This document shows positions 44,645-55,143 of a stretch of DNA of 64,000 nt, piece by piece (the stretch's first letter is position 1; each line of letters begins with the position of its first letter). A model generated the notes under the pieces. The model searched no databases and was not told where the DNA came from. It was given only the letters and a program-made list of their open reading frames with translations. Origin of the DNA: Cordilura impudica (lineage: Eukaryota; Arthropoda; Insecta; Diptera; Scathophagidae). The stretch lies in NCBI GenBank assembly GCA_963682025.1, contig OY821519.1, positions 70,498,025 to 70,562,024 of the forward strand, written 5' to 3'. A program made the translations under genes and the position numbers.

Positions 44645-46102
44645 ATATATATATATAGGATATATCTTTATCCGACCCACCATCTACAGTTAATGTACTA
44701 CCAAGGTAGCAAAATGACTCCACTTCGTTTTTTACATCTCCATTAAGATGAATGGGGAGACTGTTTGCTGCTACAACATGCATGAGCTTTGTTTTCTTTA
44801 TGTTTATCTTCAGACCTACTTTTTCGGCGTTCTTAGCCAAATGAAATAATTTGGCCTGCATGTCGCTGTGTCGGTGTGCAAGTAGGCAGATGTCATCAGC
44901 ATAATCAATGTCGTTCAGACATTCTAATAAGTTCCATTGGATACCAAATGGAGAATCCGAGTTTGTCTGTTCCATAACACAATCGAGAAGTATAAGAAAA
45001 AGCGTTGGACACAGCCTTGTCTTACGCCAGATTCAATTGAGAAAGGTTGGCTTTCCTTTCCATTGAAGCAAACAGCGCATACGTCATCGGTATATAGCTC
45101 GCGTATTAGGTTTACAATTTTTTCTGGAAATCCTCTACAGTTGAGTCAGGCCCAGAGAGCTTCTCTTGACACAGTGTCAAACGCACGTTCGAAGTCCACG
45201 AAAAGTAGGTACAGACGGCTGTTGAATTCAACGGATTGTTCTATTAGAATTCTTAGGGTCGTCACATGGTCTGCACACGAACGATTTTTCCTGAAACCTG
45301 CTTGTTCTTTGCGTAAGATTGTCTCAACATAGGGTGTGATGCCTTGGAGAATTATAAGGGCAAGTACTTTGTTGATGGTGTTGAGGAGTGTAATACCTCG
45401 CCAATTTTTACAGAGGCTAATGTCGCCTTTCTTGGGTATTGTTACTATGGTCCCTTTCTTCCATTCATTGGGTATGTTGTTGGTTTCCCAAATATGACGT
45501 AGCATTGGTTTAAGCTCATCGGCTAATGGTTCTGCAGCGTACTTAAAAAGCTCAGCAGGTAAATTATCTGGTTCAGGTGACTTGTTGTTTTTTAGCTGTC
45601 GCAACGTGTTTTTAACTTCTTCGAGAGTAGGAGGCGAGGTTGAGATGGTTCTACTTGGATTACGCCTGCGTGTTACCCATGGGCAGGAACTTTCCTCGAA
45701 GTTGCTTGTGTTATTTGGTGAAGAGCTGAAGAAATCGCGCCATCTACGTAATTGATCTTCGGTTGACGTTAGTTCGCTTCCGTCGAGGTCTTTAATAACC
45801 GCGGCTTTCCTGATATTGCAGTCTCGGAGTTGGTTGATTGCATGATAGACTCCACGCATATTTCCAGTATTGCTAGCTTTTTCAGCATCTTGCGCGATGC
45901 TGGTTAAGTATAATTTATGGTCTGTACGTACTATACGTTTAACGGTTTTGGCCGACTGTCGGTATTCGGCCCGAGTGGAAGTTTTCGAGGTATCAGACTT
46001 TGCGTTTAGATAGGACCTCCTCAAACGTTTGCGGTTGCAGATTTCATTCCATGTATTTTCGCTAATCCACGGTTTACGAATATTTGGCTTATGCCCTAGC
46101 AC
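44645..46102 (-). pseudogene. RTE-like reverse transcriptase, two frame breaks
   Basis: The open stretch 46102-45146 includes PTLEEVKNTLRQLKNNKSPE, IPNEWKKGTIVTIPKKGD, LCKNWRGITLLNTINKVLA, EQAGFRKNRSCADHVTTLR and LYLLFVDFERAFDTVSRE (first catalytic Asp). Beyond a stop, SGVRQGCVQ (near 45040) follows, and then the 44975-44634 stretch with DIDYADDICLLAHRHSDMQ (catalytic pair) and VGLKINIKKTKLM. The thumb and C-terminus are missing. The GVRQGC and YADDICLL signatures support the RTE group. Confidence 0.85.
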
Positions 46103-46109
46103 TGACCTT

Positions 46110-47017
46110 GCACTATGGTTGCAAGCTGTTGTAATATCAGTCCATGAAAGGACTCCAATGTCCAGAGTTGTAGAGTTGTTGTTGAAGGGTGTTTTTATAG
46201 CGAACGGCCGTTTCGGGATCTATTAGGCGCTGGAGGTTGTATTTATCTGCGGGAAGCTCTTTGTTTATAGATGCTGGACGGAGTCTAAAAGCTCCAAGAA
46301 GTAGTACGTGGTCGCTGTCAACATCAGCGGATCTTCTTCCCTTCACATCAAGTAAACATCCAAGGTACTGCTCGTTTATTATAATATGATCTATTTGGTT
46401 TCGTGTTATACCATCTGGTGATTCCCATGTGTATTTGTGGATGTTTTTGTGCGGGAATTTCGTGCCCCCTATAAATAGGCGGTGGCTTGCGCAAAGATCG
46501 ACCTACCTTTCACCATTGTTGTTTCTAGCATTACCAGGACCGTGATTGCCCATGATGAATTGTATGTTAGAGTTATCATTTCCAACCTTTGCGGTTAGAT
46601 CGCCGATTATAATTTTGATATCGCCTTTAGGGATGTTGCTGAGTACCATATTAAGTTGGTGGTAAAACGAGTCTTTAGTATCATCATCAGCAAGTTCGGT
46701 TGGAGCATAACACTGAATTACAGATATTTTTCGGAACTTAGTGTTGAATCTCGCTGTTATGATTCTTTCCGATATAGGTTTATATTCCAGGTCTTTTTTG
46801 CCTTGTTTGACATTACTATGCCAACACCGTTGACCTTAAGATGATCATTGCCGGAGTATATAAAGAAATGCCCTGTTTGTAGGTGTTGTTCACCACTATT
46901 GAGCCATCTTGCCTCACTTATACCCAGTATGTCGATGTTATAGGATGACATTTCATTGCAGACTTGTAAAAGTCTGGATGGTTCTGAAAGAGTTCGAACA
47001 TTCCATGTTCCAATCAT
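46110..47017 (-). pseudogene. RTE-like endonuclease domain, frameshifted
   Basis: Starts IGTWNVRTLSEPSRLLQVC and IDILGISEARWLNSGE (47010-46880), typical of RTE endonucleases. Later blocks in other frames are GDLTAKVGNDN (near 46610), WESPDGITRNQIDHIIIN (near 46420) and DVDSDHVLLLGAFRLR (near 46310), the last with the conserved Ser-Asp-His. It would nick the target for reverse transcription. Frame changes and stops make it inactive. Confidence 0.8.
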
Positions 47018-48065
47018 AAGCCTTTGTTTGAAGCCGAGAGTCGTCGTTAGAGAGGGAGTTGTTGTTGTTGAATTTGTTAGCGTTTCAGTAATAAGGTTTT
47101 TTTTTTACGAGAATGGGTTATTAGCCCATAGCCTAACCTATTTAATGGCAAGGGACCAGGTTATTTTTTTTTCAGGGAACCGCCCATATCCAATTTTTGG
47201 TCCGCGGGGAATGACAAGTCATGCCCAAAGGTTAAGTACCAAAGGCGGTTACAATTGCAAGCGTAATAAGTACGATTACAGTAATAACCGACGTGTGCAC
47301 TAGGCCTCCCCCTATCCGCCACCTGGGGACGCGTCCGATGGAAGTTTGGCAACTCCACATAATTAATTTTTAACGCTCGTTACATGTGTTAAATTTAAAA
47401 AAAAAAATATTGATCATTTCTGAGTTTTTTCTTTAAATAACGACGTAACTTAAATCTTTATTAAATTAATTTGCAGCACTAACGACGTATGTCAACGTAC
47501 GTTTGATCGGTGACCAGAAAACGACACATAGCGACATACGTTGTTATTAATGAAAAAAAAATGGAAAATAATTTTCGATTAGTTTTCAATCTATAACCAC
47601 TTGTAAAAACTTGTGTGTTTATTTCTGTTATTTTTTGTCGCTATTATTCTTGATACGTTGTTATATTCTCATCCTAAGTCCCGTTAACTTTTTGTTGACG
47701 AACAAAAAAATCCATTTTTCAAGCAACGACAACTTATGTCTACATGGGTGGTTGCATTGGTAGTTTTCTCTTTAAAAAAAAACGACGTTTGTCGACATAA
47801 GTTGTTTTATCTGCACACACTTTAAGTATAATTTCCATATTGTTTTTTCGTCCTTTTCTAGGATCTATTCCTCTGAAGATTTTTGACTCAAAATTTTATA
47901 TAAAGTATATATTGCCCATATCTATAGGACTATAAAAAGCTCTAAAAACTTTATATCGAGCCCATAATTTCAAATAAAACGTTTTTTGGCTCCCCTGAAC
48001 ATTTTGATTTTATGACATACGCGGTTATTCTAGAAAACCACAGAATTATCTCATTTGTTTTATTT

Positions 48066-49844
48066 AGTTTCTGAAAGGATAATTTCATACCGATTGACAA
48101 TTTTGCCAACGGAATGGTTTAAAATTGAATACATAGTTTATTCTGATGCTCTCCATTGTGGCCTGTGGTTCAATATTGGCATATTTTTTTTTCAAAAATC
48201 TTTACTTTACTTAAACAAAACAAACAAAATTATTAGAATTGTTACCAATTATCTTGACAACTTTTTATGTCGTTTTCATCATTTCTTAATGCGCTCAATT
48301 TAGCATACAAATTGAAAATTGGCGGCATCGCGCTCCAACCAGCAACTATCTGAATGTTCACTTTATTTTGTACAAGTTTTGTTGTTGCCTTTTTTCTTGT
48401 TTTCTTCATCTTATGACCAATTCTAACACTTGCAATCATATAATTAGACACAAATGAAAACTTGTTTGTTAACTTTTTTTTTTTTTCTTAAAGTTCGATT
48501 AATTTAATGTCATGTTCCTTTTCCTGCAAAAAAGCTTAAAAAGAAGTGGAAATATTATTTTTTATTTTATAAATATTTATAATTTTAAAAATAAGTATCT
48601 TATTTTTTAAACAATATTTATCTCTCAATTTTCCCATTTTTCATACATTTTTTTACTATTTATCTTTGCTGGTGGTAAAGAAAAACATGTGACTTCATCC
48701 CATGGTCAATTTGTTGATGAGTTTTTTTCACATTTTGTTTGTTTGAATTTTTCAGTTTGTTTGGCATTTACGTATGTAGGTACACTATTTGTTCTTAAAT
48801 AAATTCGTTTTCATTGTTGCTATTGTTCTAACACAATGATTCCCTTACATTGTACTCTTAAGTGTATTTACATGTGTAAGTAATTTGATATGCTCTTATC
48901 TTTAATTGTCAACTGCTCATTTTTTATTCTATTTTCATTATTAAGTAATCTTTAAATGAATAAAAGTCATGCGGACATATTTTAGGTGTTTTTTTTTTTA
49001 AATTACAGTTTAGTGAATTTTTAGGGAAAATTTACATTAAAAATCTTAAACAGATTAAACGTTAAACAGATTTGTATCCAACAATAATTTCGTAGAACAT
49101 TTTAGAATAGGTATGTCGATTTTTTTAATAATGCGACAAAAAATGTACCTGTAATAAATGTCTAGCATGTTTTGCATATTTATAATGGGTACTATTAAAA
49201 AAGAATTTCGAAAAAAGTTTGAATTTCGAACGCAATTTTTATGACATATTAGTTCCCAGTAGTGTTTGACCTATGAAGAAGGACCATTTTTTATATTTCA
49301 ATATCTCTGTTATATAATTGAGTGACTGCAAAAGATAAAGTAAAATACACCTAGAGTCAGGGAAACAAATTTACATACACTCACCCTTAGTTTTAGGGGT
49401 TTTAGAGCGTTTGTGAAGAAAATAAAAAAAATGTTTATGTTATCATTTAAGGCATTAATAAAAAAAACTAACCCATAAAAACCAAGTTTTTATTATACTC
49501 CCTTTCTTTGTAAATTAAGCTTTACCATCATGTAATTAAATAATTGACTGACTAAAAATAAAAGATCGTTAAAATTTCGAAAAATCCAAAATTATATTAT
49601 AATTAAATTTTAAATTTAATTTTTTAAACGAAAGTTTTTTAGATTATTTTTATCGTCGCCACGAGGTCTGCCGGCAAAGTTTCAGCTAGTTTGGATAACG
49701 GGAAAAGGGTTAAAAGTCGATTCAAAGTTTTTACGGTAGACAAACAGATAAGCAGGCAGATAGACACTACAAGTTAAAATAAATGAAGTAAAAATGTTTA
49801 TTTATTAAATAAAAAAAAATATGAGAGTCCGATCACAGGGGAGA
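48066..49844. other. Unassigned A/T-rich DNA
   Basis: No coding signal. 49640-49770 resembles the tail of an old dispersed repeat (CGCCACGAGGTCTGCCGGC, then AGACAAACAGATAAGCAGGC), but its limits are unclear. Confidence 0.45.
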
Positions 49845-50097
49845 TGTGTAAACATCTATTTACACATCAATTAAAATCATGTATAGCAAGCAACTGCTAT
49901 GGTACTTGATGGTTGCAGTTGTTTGCTATACATTCATGGCGCTTTCTGTTGGTTGTTGAATCAGCTAAATAAATCTAAATCATAATCTTTGCACCAATAC
50001 ACTTACATATACCTCACACCGATTTTCCCTTACGCTGTTTTTGTGATTGTATTGTGAAATATATTTTTACCCCCCTGAGCGCATAGATGTTTACACA
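49845..50097. mobile_element. TIR element, family M3 (copy b)
   Basis: TGTGTAAACATCTAT at the left, ATAGATGTTTACACA at the right. It shares GTGATTGTATTGTGAAATA and ACCCCCCTGAGCG with the inverse copy at 19730, and GAGTCCGATCACAGGGGAG outside the left end. Length is 253 bp, and it lacks the purine repeat of the other copy. Confidence 0.7.
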
Positions 50098-50224
50098 TCA
50101 AAAGTTAGTTTCATTAATAAATACAATAATAACAAAAACATTTAAAATTCACATAAAAAAAGGCTACCTACAGCCACAAAAATAAATATTATTTCAAAAT
50201 TTTATATAAAAAAAGTAACTTTTA

Positions 50225-50545
50225 TAGTTGGTCGGTCCACGTTGAGCATCAAAAACTGCTTAAAGACAACGGGACATTGATGTCACCAAATACTCCGAAT
50301 TAACGTTGTTTTTAATGTTTCATGGCAACCAATATGATGTTTTCGTACCATTTTTTTTCCAAAACTTCCCATATGCATTCTATTGTTTTTAAGTCTAGTG
50401 ACTGGGGTGGTGAACTCAACAGTCCTTAATAATACTGCTACATCGTGTCTCGAAAGCTTTTTAGGTGTACCAGACCATGGCTTATTTGCTGTACTATTGG
50501 TTTTATTATTATTTCTAATGACCGTCTGTACAGCAGCACGGCTTA
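50225..50545 (-). pseudogene. Tc1-like transposase, internally deleted
   Basis: On the minus strand RAAVQTVIRNNNKTNSTANK then PWSGTPKKLSRHDVAVLLRT is the paired helix-turn-helix DNA-binding half of a Tc1 transposase. After a short gap comes PQSLDLKTIECIWEVLEKK, a decayed version of the C-terminal S-P-D-L-N-P-I-E...W-E block with the catalytic Glu. The central catalytic Asp residues are deleted. It is a deletion derivative separate from the Tc1 relic at 43370. Confidence 0.75.
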
Positions 50546-50553
50546 AGATTCAT

Positions 50554-51165
50554 CATACCCTGACCACAAAGTGGTATAGGGTATAGTGACTTTGTGCTGA
50601 TGTTTGTAACTACCAAAAAAATTTGACCTAGAATCATAATCACTTTCAGAGTCGATTTAGCGATGTTTGCCATAGGATGAACGCTATTGAAAATGGTGAA
50701 AATCTGTTCGTGTTCAGACCTAGTCCTCATACTAGAGATCGACTTAAATTGCCATAATATCCAAATTATCATATAGATCTCGTTCAAATTGGGTTTGTAT
50801 ATGTTTATTACATCCATTTATCAATAGTCCAAAAATAAGTCCTATAGGGCAATTCTTAGCCATAGCCCCCATATGAAGCCGATTCCCGATCTTAATTTTA
50901 ATCTATCAAAAAACAAAAATATTGCAAAGATATTTCTCAGACTTGGTTTGTATATGTTTTTGCAAAAAATAAGTGACCTTACGAAATATGGTCCGAATCT
51001 GTCCTTTTTTCGATGTAGTCCCCATATAAATATAGCATTCGATATCTACTTTTTCATATCCGAAGGCAAGAAAAATAATACAATACGGTTATGCTTATTT
51101 TCTATATCTAATTAATAGGACCTAAACGCATAGTCGGTCTAGATAGACAATAATTTTCTTACTTG
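50554..51165 (-). mobile_element. DINE-1/mini-me-like element, subfamily A (copy d)
   Basis: The left end shows the terminal hairpin well: ATACCCTGACCAC-AAA-GTGGTATAGGGTAT. The interior lacks most of the (GTCY)n tract. The right end is GTCGGTCTAGATAGACAATA followed by TTTTCTTACTTG. Confidence 0.8.
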
Positions 51166-51462
51166 TTTTCCTTTCAGAGGTTTACTACTATATTTCGAAC
51201 TGAAATATGTATGTATATCTTTTCGATTTTCGATTTTCAAGGACACGAATTTAAATAAAAATTTCTTTAATATCCTTTTGTCCACAATTGTAATGTTTGT
51301 AACTGTAAATAAATCAACAAAGTTTACTATTATTTTACTTAAGTTTGTTTTTAATTTTGTATTTGATATTAGGAGTTGCCACGCTGTATGTAGACTTTTT
51401 TCCCGCAAATTATTATGTTTTTCCTTAATAATTCCTGTAGCATATTTTTTTTTCTTCAAATA

Positions 51463-51830
51463 ATAGCAGTTTTTAGCGCTCGAAGTTCGAGTGCAATTTC
51501 TAGGCCATTTTATTTTTCAAATTAGCCAATTCACAAACCAACACTTTTATGGTTCATTATTATTGTGAATGAAGATAACAAACTCATTAACAAACACATT
51601 AACAAATTTAATAAAACACACATAGCATATGTATAATTTTATGTATGTGTTAATAGCAACTTTAAATGCAATTTACTCAAAATAAAGGAAAAAATTTTAA
51701 AAATCTGTAAATCTGCAAAACGGCTAAAAAGAAATACCTTTAAAATAATATACGTTTGATCAAAATCGGGATAAAATGGTAGAACAAACCATCGGTCACA
51801 AGAAATCGCCTAGCCTATTAAAATTATAGA
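51463..51830 (-). mobile_element. Short Helitron, family H1 (copy e)
   Basis: Same order as the other inverse copies, with ATAG instead of CTAG at the 3' end and CTCGAAGTTCGAG as the terminal hairpin. It ends ATTAAAATTATAGA before T (51831). Confidence 0.75.
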
Positions 51831-51994
51831 TGTAAATGCTTGTGTAGCATATAGTATATACGGGAATTCAATTTTGTAAGTACATTCTTTTCTAATTTTC
51901 CAAATATTTCAGGAAATATTAATATTCAATTAATCAGAATCAAAAAGCCGTTAATCCTACAATACCGAAATGTTACAAATGCAGAGTAATTCTT

Positions 51995-52285
51995 ACTAAA
52001 TACATTTTTCTGAAATTCAATTGATATTTTCTGAAATATATTTGATTATGTATGAAAATCAATTGCTAAGCACATTTCATATTTTCTGAAAATCAATTGA
52101 TGTTTTCTGAAATACATTTCATAATTTCTGAAAAAATATAATTATAATAATTTAATAGTTTCTCAAATATATTTAATAATTACTAGAACACGTTTGATTC
52201 TTTCTGTATACCAATTAATGTTTTCTGAAATACATTTCATAATTTCTGAAATACAATTGATTTCTCAAATGCATCAGTAATCAAA
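51995..52285. repeat. A/T-rich tandem repeat (TTTCTGAAATACATTTC-type)
   Basis: Five or more degenerate copies of a 30-40 bp unit alternating TTTCTGAAATACATTTCATA and TTTCTGAAAATCAATTGATG. No gene. Confidence 0.75.
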
Positions 52286-52990
52286 AAATATTTGAAGCTA
52301 GGAGTTTGAGATTTACTATAGATTACAATGATTCCATAACATTGAATGATAAATATTTATTTGGATCTAGGCACTTCAAATTTGCAATGTAGGTTCCTTT
52401 AACGACGCAAACATCCACATAGAAGGGATTTTTAAATTCGAATGTTGTGAAAAAAGTACATTTTTTTTAAAAAGTACATATTTCGAAAAATTACCTCTTC
52501 TTAAAAAAGTTCCATTTCTTAAAATAGTGCTTTTCTTAAAAAGTACATTTTCGTAAAAAGTACCTTATCTTAAAAAGTACATATTTTTTAAAAAGTACCT
52601 CTTCTTAAAAAAGTTCCATTTCTTAAAATAGTGACTTTTCTTAAAAAGGACATTTTTCTTGAAAAGCGCATAAAAAAGTACCTTTGGATTAAAAAGCCAA
52701 TTTTCTTAAAAAATAACCTTTTATTAAAAAAGTACCTCTTATTAGAAAGTGCATTTTATTAAAAAAATACCTTTTATTATTACCTTTGTGATAAAAATAC
52801 CCTTCATTAAAAATACCTTTTATTGAAAAAATTACCTTTTATTAAAAATTATATTTTATAAAAAATTCACCTTTTATTACAACAGTACCTTTTATTTAAA
52901 AAGTACGTCCTTTAAAAAAGTACCTCTTCTTAAAATGCACTTTTCTTAAAAAGTACCGTTTCTTCAAAATTACATTGTCTTAAAAAGTTA

Positions 52991-54117
52991 TCTATAATAT
53001 TAATAGGTTAGGCGATTTCTTGTGACTGATGTTTTGTTCTACCGTTTTATCCCGATTTTGACCAAACCGTTTTGCAGATTTACAGATTTTTTAATTTTTT
53101 CTTTATTTTGAGTAAATTGCATTTGAAGTTGCTACTAACACATACATAAAACAAGTAAGCAAATTATAGTCGGTCTAGCCCGACTATACGATACCCTATA
53201 CCATGATTAATTAATTGGATATAGCAAATAAGCATAAACCAAATTTGAGTGGCATTTTTATTAATTTTTTTCACTGCAGATATGAAAAAATTCATATCGG
53301 ATACTATATTTATATGGGGACTAGGTCGAAAAATGGACTGATCCTGACCATATTTGGTAAAGTCACTTATACTTCGAAAAAATATATACAAACCAAATTT
53401 GAGAAAAATCTGTGAAATATTTTTGTTTTTTGATAGATTTAAGTGAAGATCGGGAAGCAGTTGTATATGGGGCCTATGACTAAGAATTTTCCTGTAGGGA
53501 GTATTTTTGAACGACTGATTAATGGATGTAATAAACACATACAAACCTAATTTGACTGAGATCTATATGATAATTTGGAACTTATGGCAATTTATGTCGA
53601 TTTCATAGGGGTCATTTGTATGGGGGCTAGGTCTAAACATGGACCGATTTTCACCAATTTCAATAGCGTTCATCCCATGGCTGATGGAAGCTTATATACC
53701 AAATTTCATCAAAGTATATTCATATTTGCGACCTGTAGTTTGATTACAAGCTTTACATGGCACACAGACGGACGGACGGGCGGACGGACGGACGGACGGA
53801 CATTGCTATTTCGACTCAAAAAGTGATTCTGAGTCGATCGGTATAATTAAAGATGGGTCTAGGACGAATATTTTTGGTTGTTACAAACAGCAGCACAAAG
53901 TGATTATACCCAAACCACATAGTGGTATAGGGTATAATTATAGAATGCTATGTATGTGTTTATGAAATTTGTTAATGTGTTTGTAATAAAAATGAGTTTG
54001 TTTTTTGTGTTGATTTGTGAATTGGCTATAATTGATTAGCATACTTTTAGGGTCTTTATTTAATAAAAAAAATTATCTAGAATTTGCGCTCGAATTTCGA
54101 GGGCTGGAATCTGCTAG
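52991..54117 (+). mobile_element. Short Helitron, family H1 (copy f), interrupted
   Basis: TCTATAATATTAATAGG start after A (52990), GGGCTGGAATCTGCTAG end before T (54118). The element is cut at CATAAAA (53151) by a complete DINE-like element and resumes at TTATAGAATGC (53938). The uninterrupted sequence is seen in the copies at 9397 and 20386. Confidence 0.9.
53152..53937 (+). mobile_element. DINE-1/mini-me-like element, subfamily A (copy e), complete
   Basis: CAAGTAAGCAAATTATAGTC to CCACATAGTGGTATAGGG, 786 bp. The ends are exact because the Helitron around it gives the empty site CATAAAATTATA: insertion is between A and T without target duplication. The (GGAC)n run is at 53768-53803. It has no protein-coding capacity. 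Confidence 0.9.
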
Positions 54118-55143
54118 TATATTCTTAAAAACTTACCTTTTCTTGTAAAGTATTTTTTCTCAAAAAGTTCCTTTTCTAAAAAAGTACCTCTTCTTAAAAA
54201 GGTACCTTCTCTTAAAAAGTACATATTTTCTGAAAAGTACCTTTTCTTAAAAATTAACATTTTCCAAAAAGTATATTTTCCTTATAAAATGTCATATCTA
54301 AAACAAATGTTCTTCAGAAAGTAAATTTTCTTGCCAGATAGTGACTTTAATCATCAACATCATTTTTTCTCTAAGCATACATTAGTCTATCTTGAACACC
54401 ACTGTGAGTGGATTATATTTATCCAGCTTTATCATGCTTTTGAAATTCTGAAGAAAAATCCTTATATTTCGGAAAACTTGAATATCTGGAAATATATATG
54501 AATGTAGCGTTATGGACAATGAAACATACGATAATAGAGAGAATGTCAGTATAGGGAAATAATACAGTGACGAATTTCAATTGAAATATCCGCAGTTTTA
54601 GCCATTCTTTCTTTTAATTCAATCAAATAACTCGGCCTCTTGTTAATGTGTTATAATTTCCATTTTTTCAATTATTTGTACTTCCTTTCGGGTAAAAAAA
54701 TAAAATATCTGCCACTTCCTGTCGTTTTGTAAAAACCCCATGCTAATAAGTCCATCCAATAAGGAAATTTAAAATAAGTAAGAAAATTATAGTCGGTCTA
54801 GACCGACTATACGATACCCTATACCATGGGTTTAGAGGTCCTATCTCTTAGGCCCAACTAATTGGATATAGAAAAAAAGGAATAAACCAAATTTGATTGG
54901 CATTGTTATTAATTTAGTTGCCTTTTAATATGAAAAGTTCATATAGGATGCTATATTTATATGGGGACTAGGTCGAAAAATGGTCCGATCCTGACCATAT
55001 TTGGTAAGGTCACTTATTTTTTGCAAGAACATACACAAACCAAATTTGAGAAAATCTGTGCAATATTTTTGTTTTTTGATAGATTTAAGTGAAGATCGGG
55101 AGGCAGCTTTATATGGGTGCCTAAAAATATATATATATGATAA

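Larger units (their letters stand above)
44640..47360 (-). mobile_element. RTE-like LINE
   Basis: Minus-strand LINE with an endonuclease and reverse transcriptase but no visible ORF1. The 3' end (44640-44660) stops in a (TATA)n-type tail before the RT C-terminus is complete. The 5' side (47020-47360) is GC-richer non-coding sequence ending at CTCCACAT. Confidence 0.8.
44404..48043. mobile_element. TIR transposon, family T744 (copy a), split by an RTE LINE
   Basis: The left end, CTGTGGTTTTCTGGAATAAC, and the mirrored right end are flanked by the 4-bp repeat AATT (44400-44403 and 48044-48047). Only 44404-44639 and 47361-48043 belong to it. Its uninterrupted relative is at 59596-60339. A segment starting ATTAATTTTTAACGCTC occurs on both sides of the LINE. 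Confidence 0.8.
52440..54330. repeat. A/T minisatellite, degenerate, split by a Helitron
   Basis: Units AAAAAGTACCTTTTCTT and CTTTTATTAAAAAAGTACC occur at 52440-52990 and again at 54118-54330, on both sides of the Helitron at 52991-54117. The unit matches the array at 1085-2460, with more TTTTCTT variants. Confidence 0.8.

Noticed and set aside
45146..46102. Domesticated reverse-transcriptase host gene
   Set aside because: Part of a LINE with a decayed endonuclease upstream and a frame break downstream; no sign of preserved function.
46956..47303. Plus-strand ORF of 115 residues
   Set aside because: Antisense of the RTE endonuclease and its 5' region; no protein-like features.
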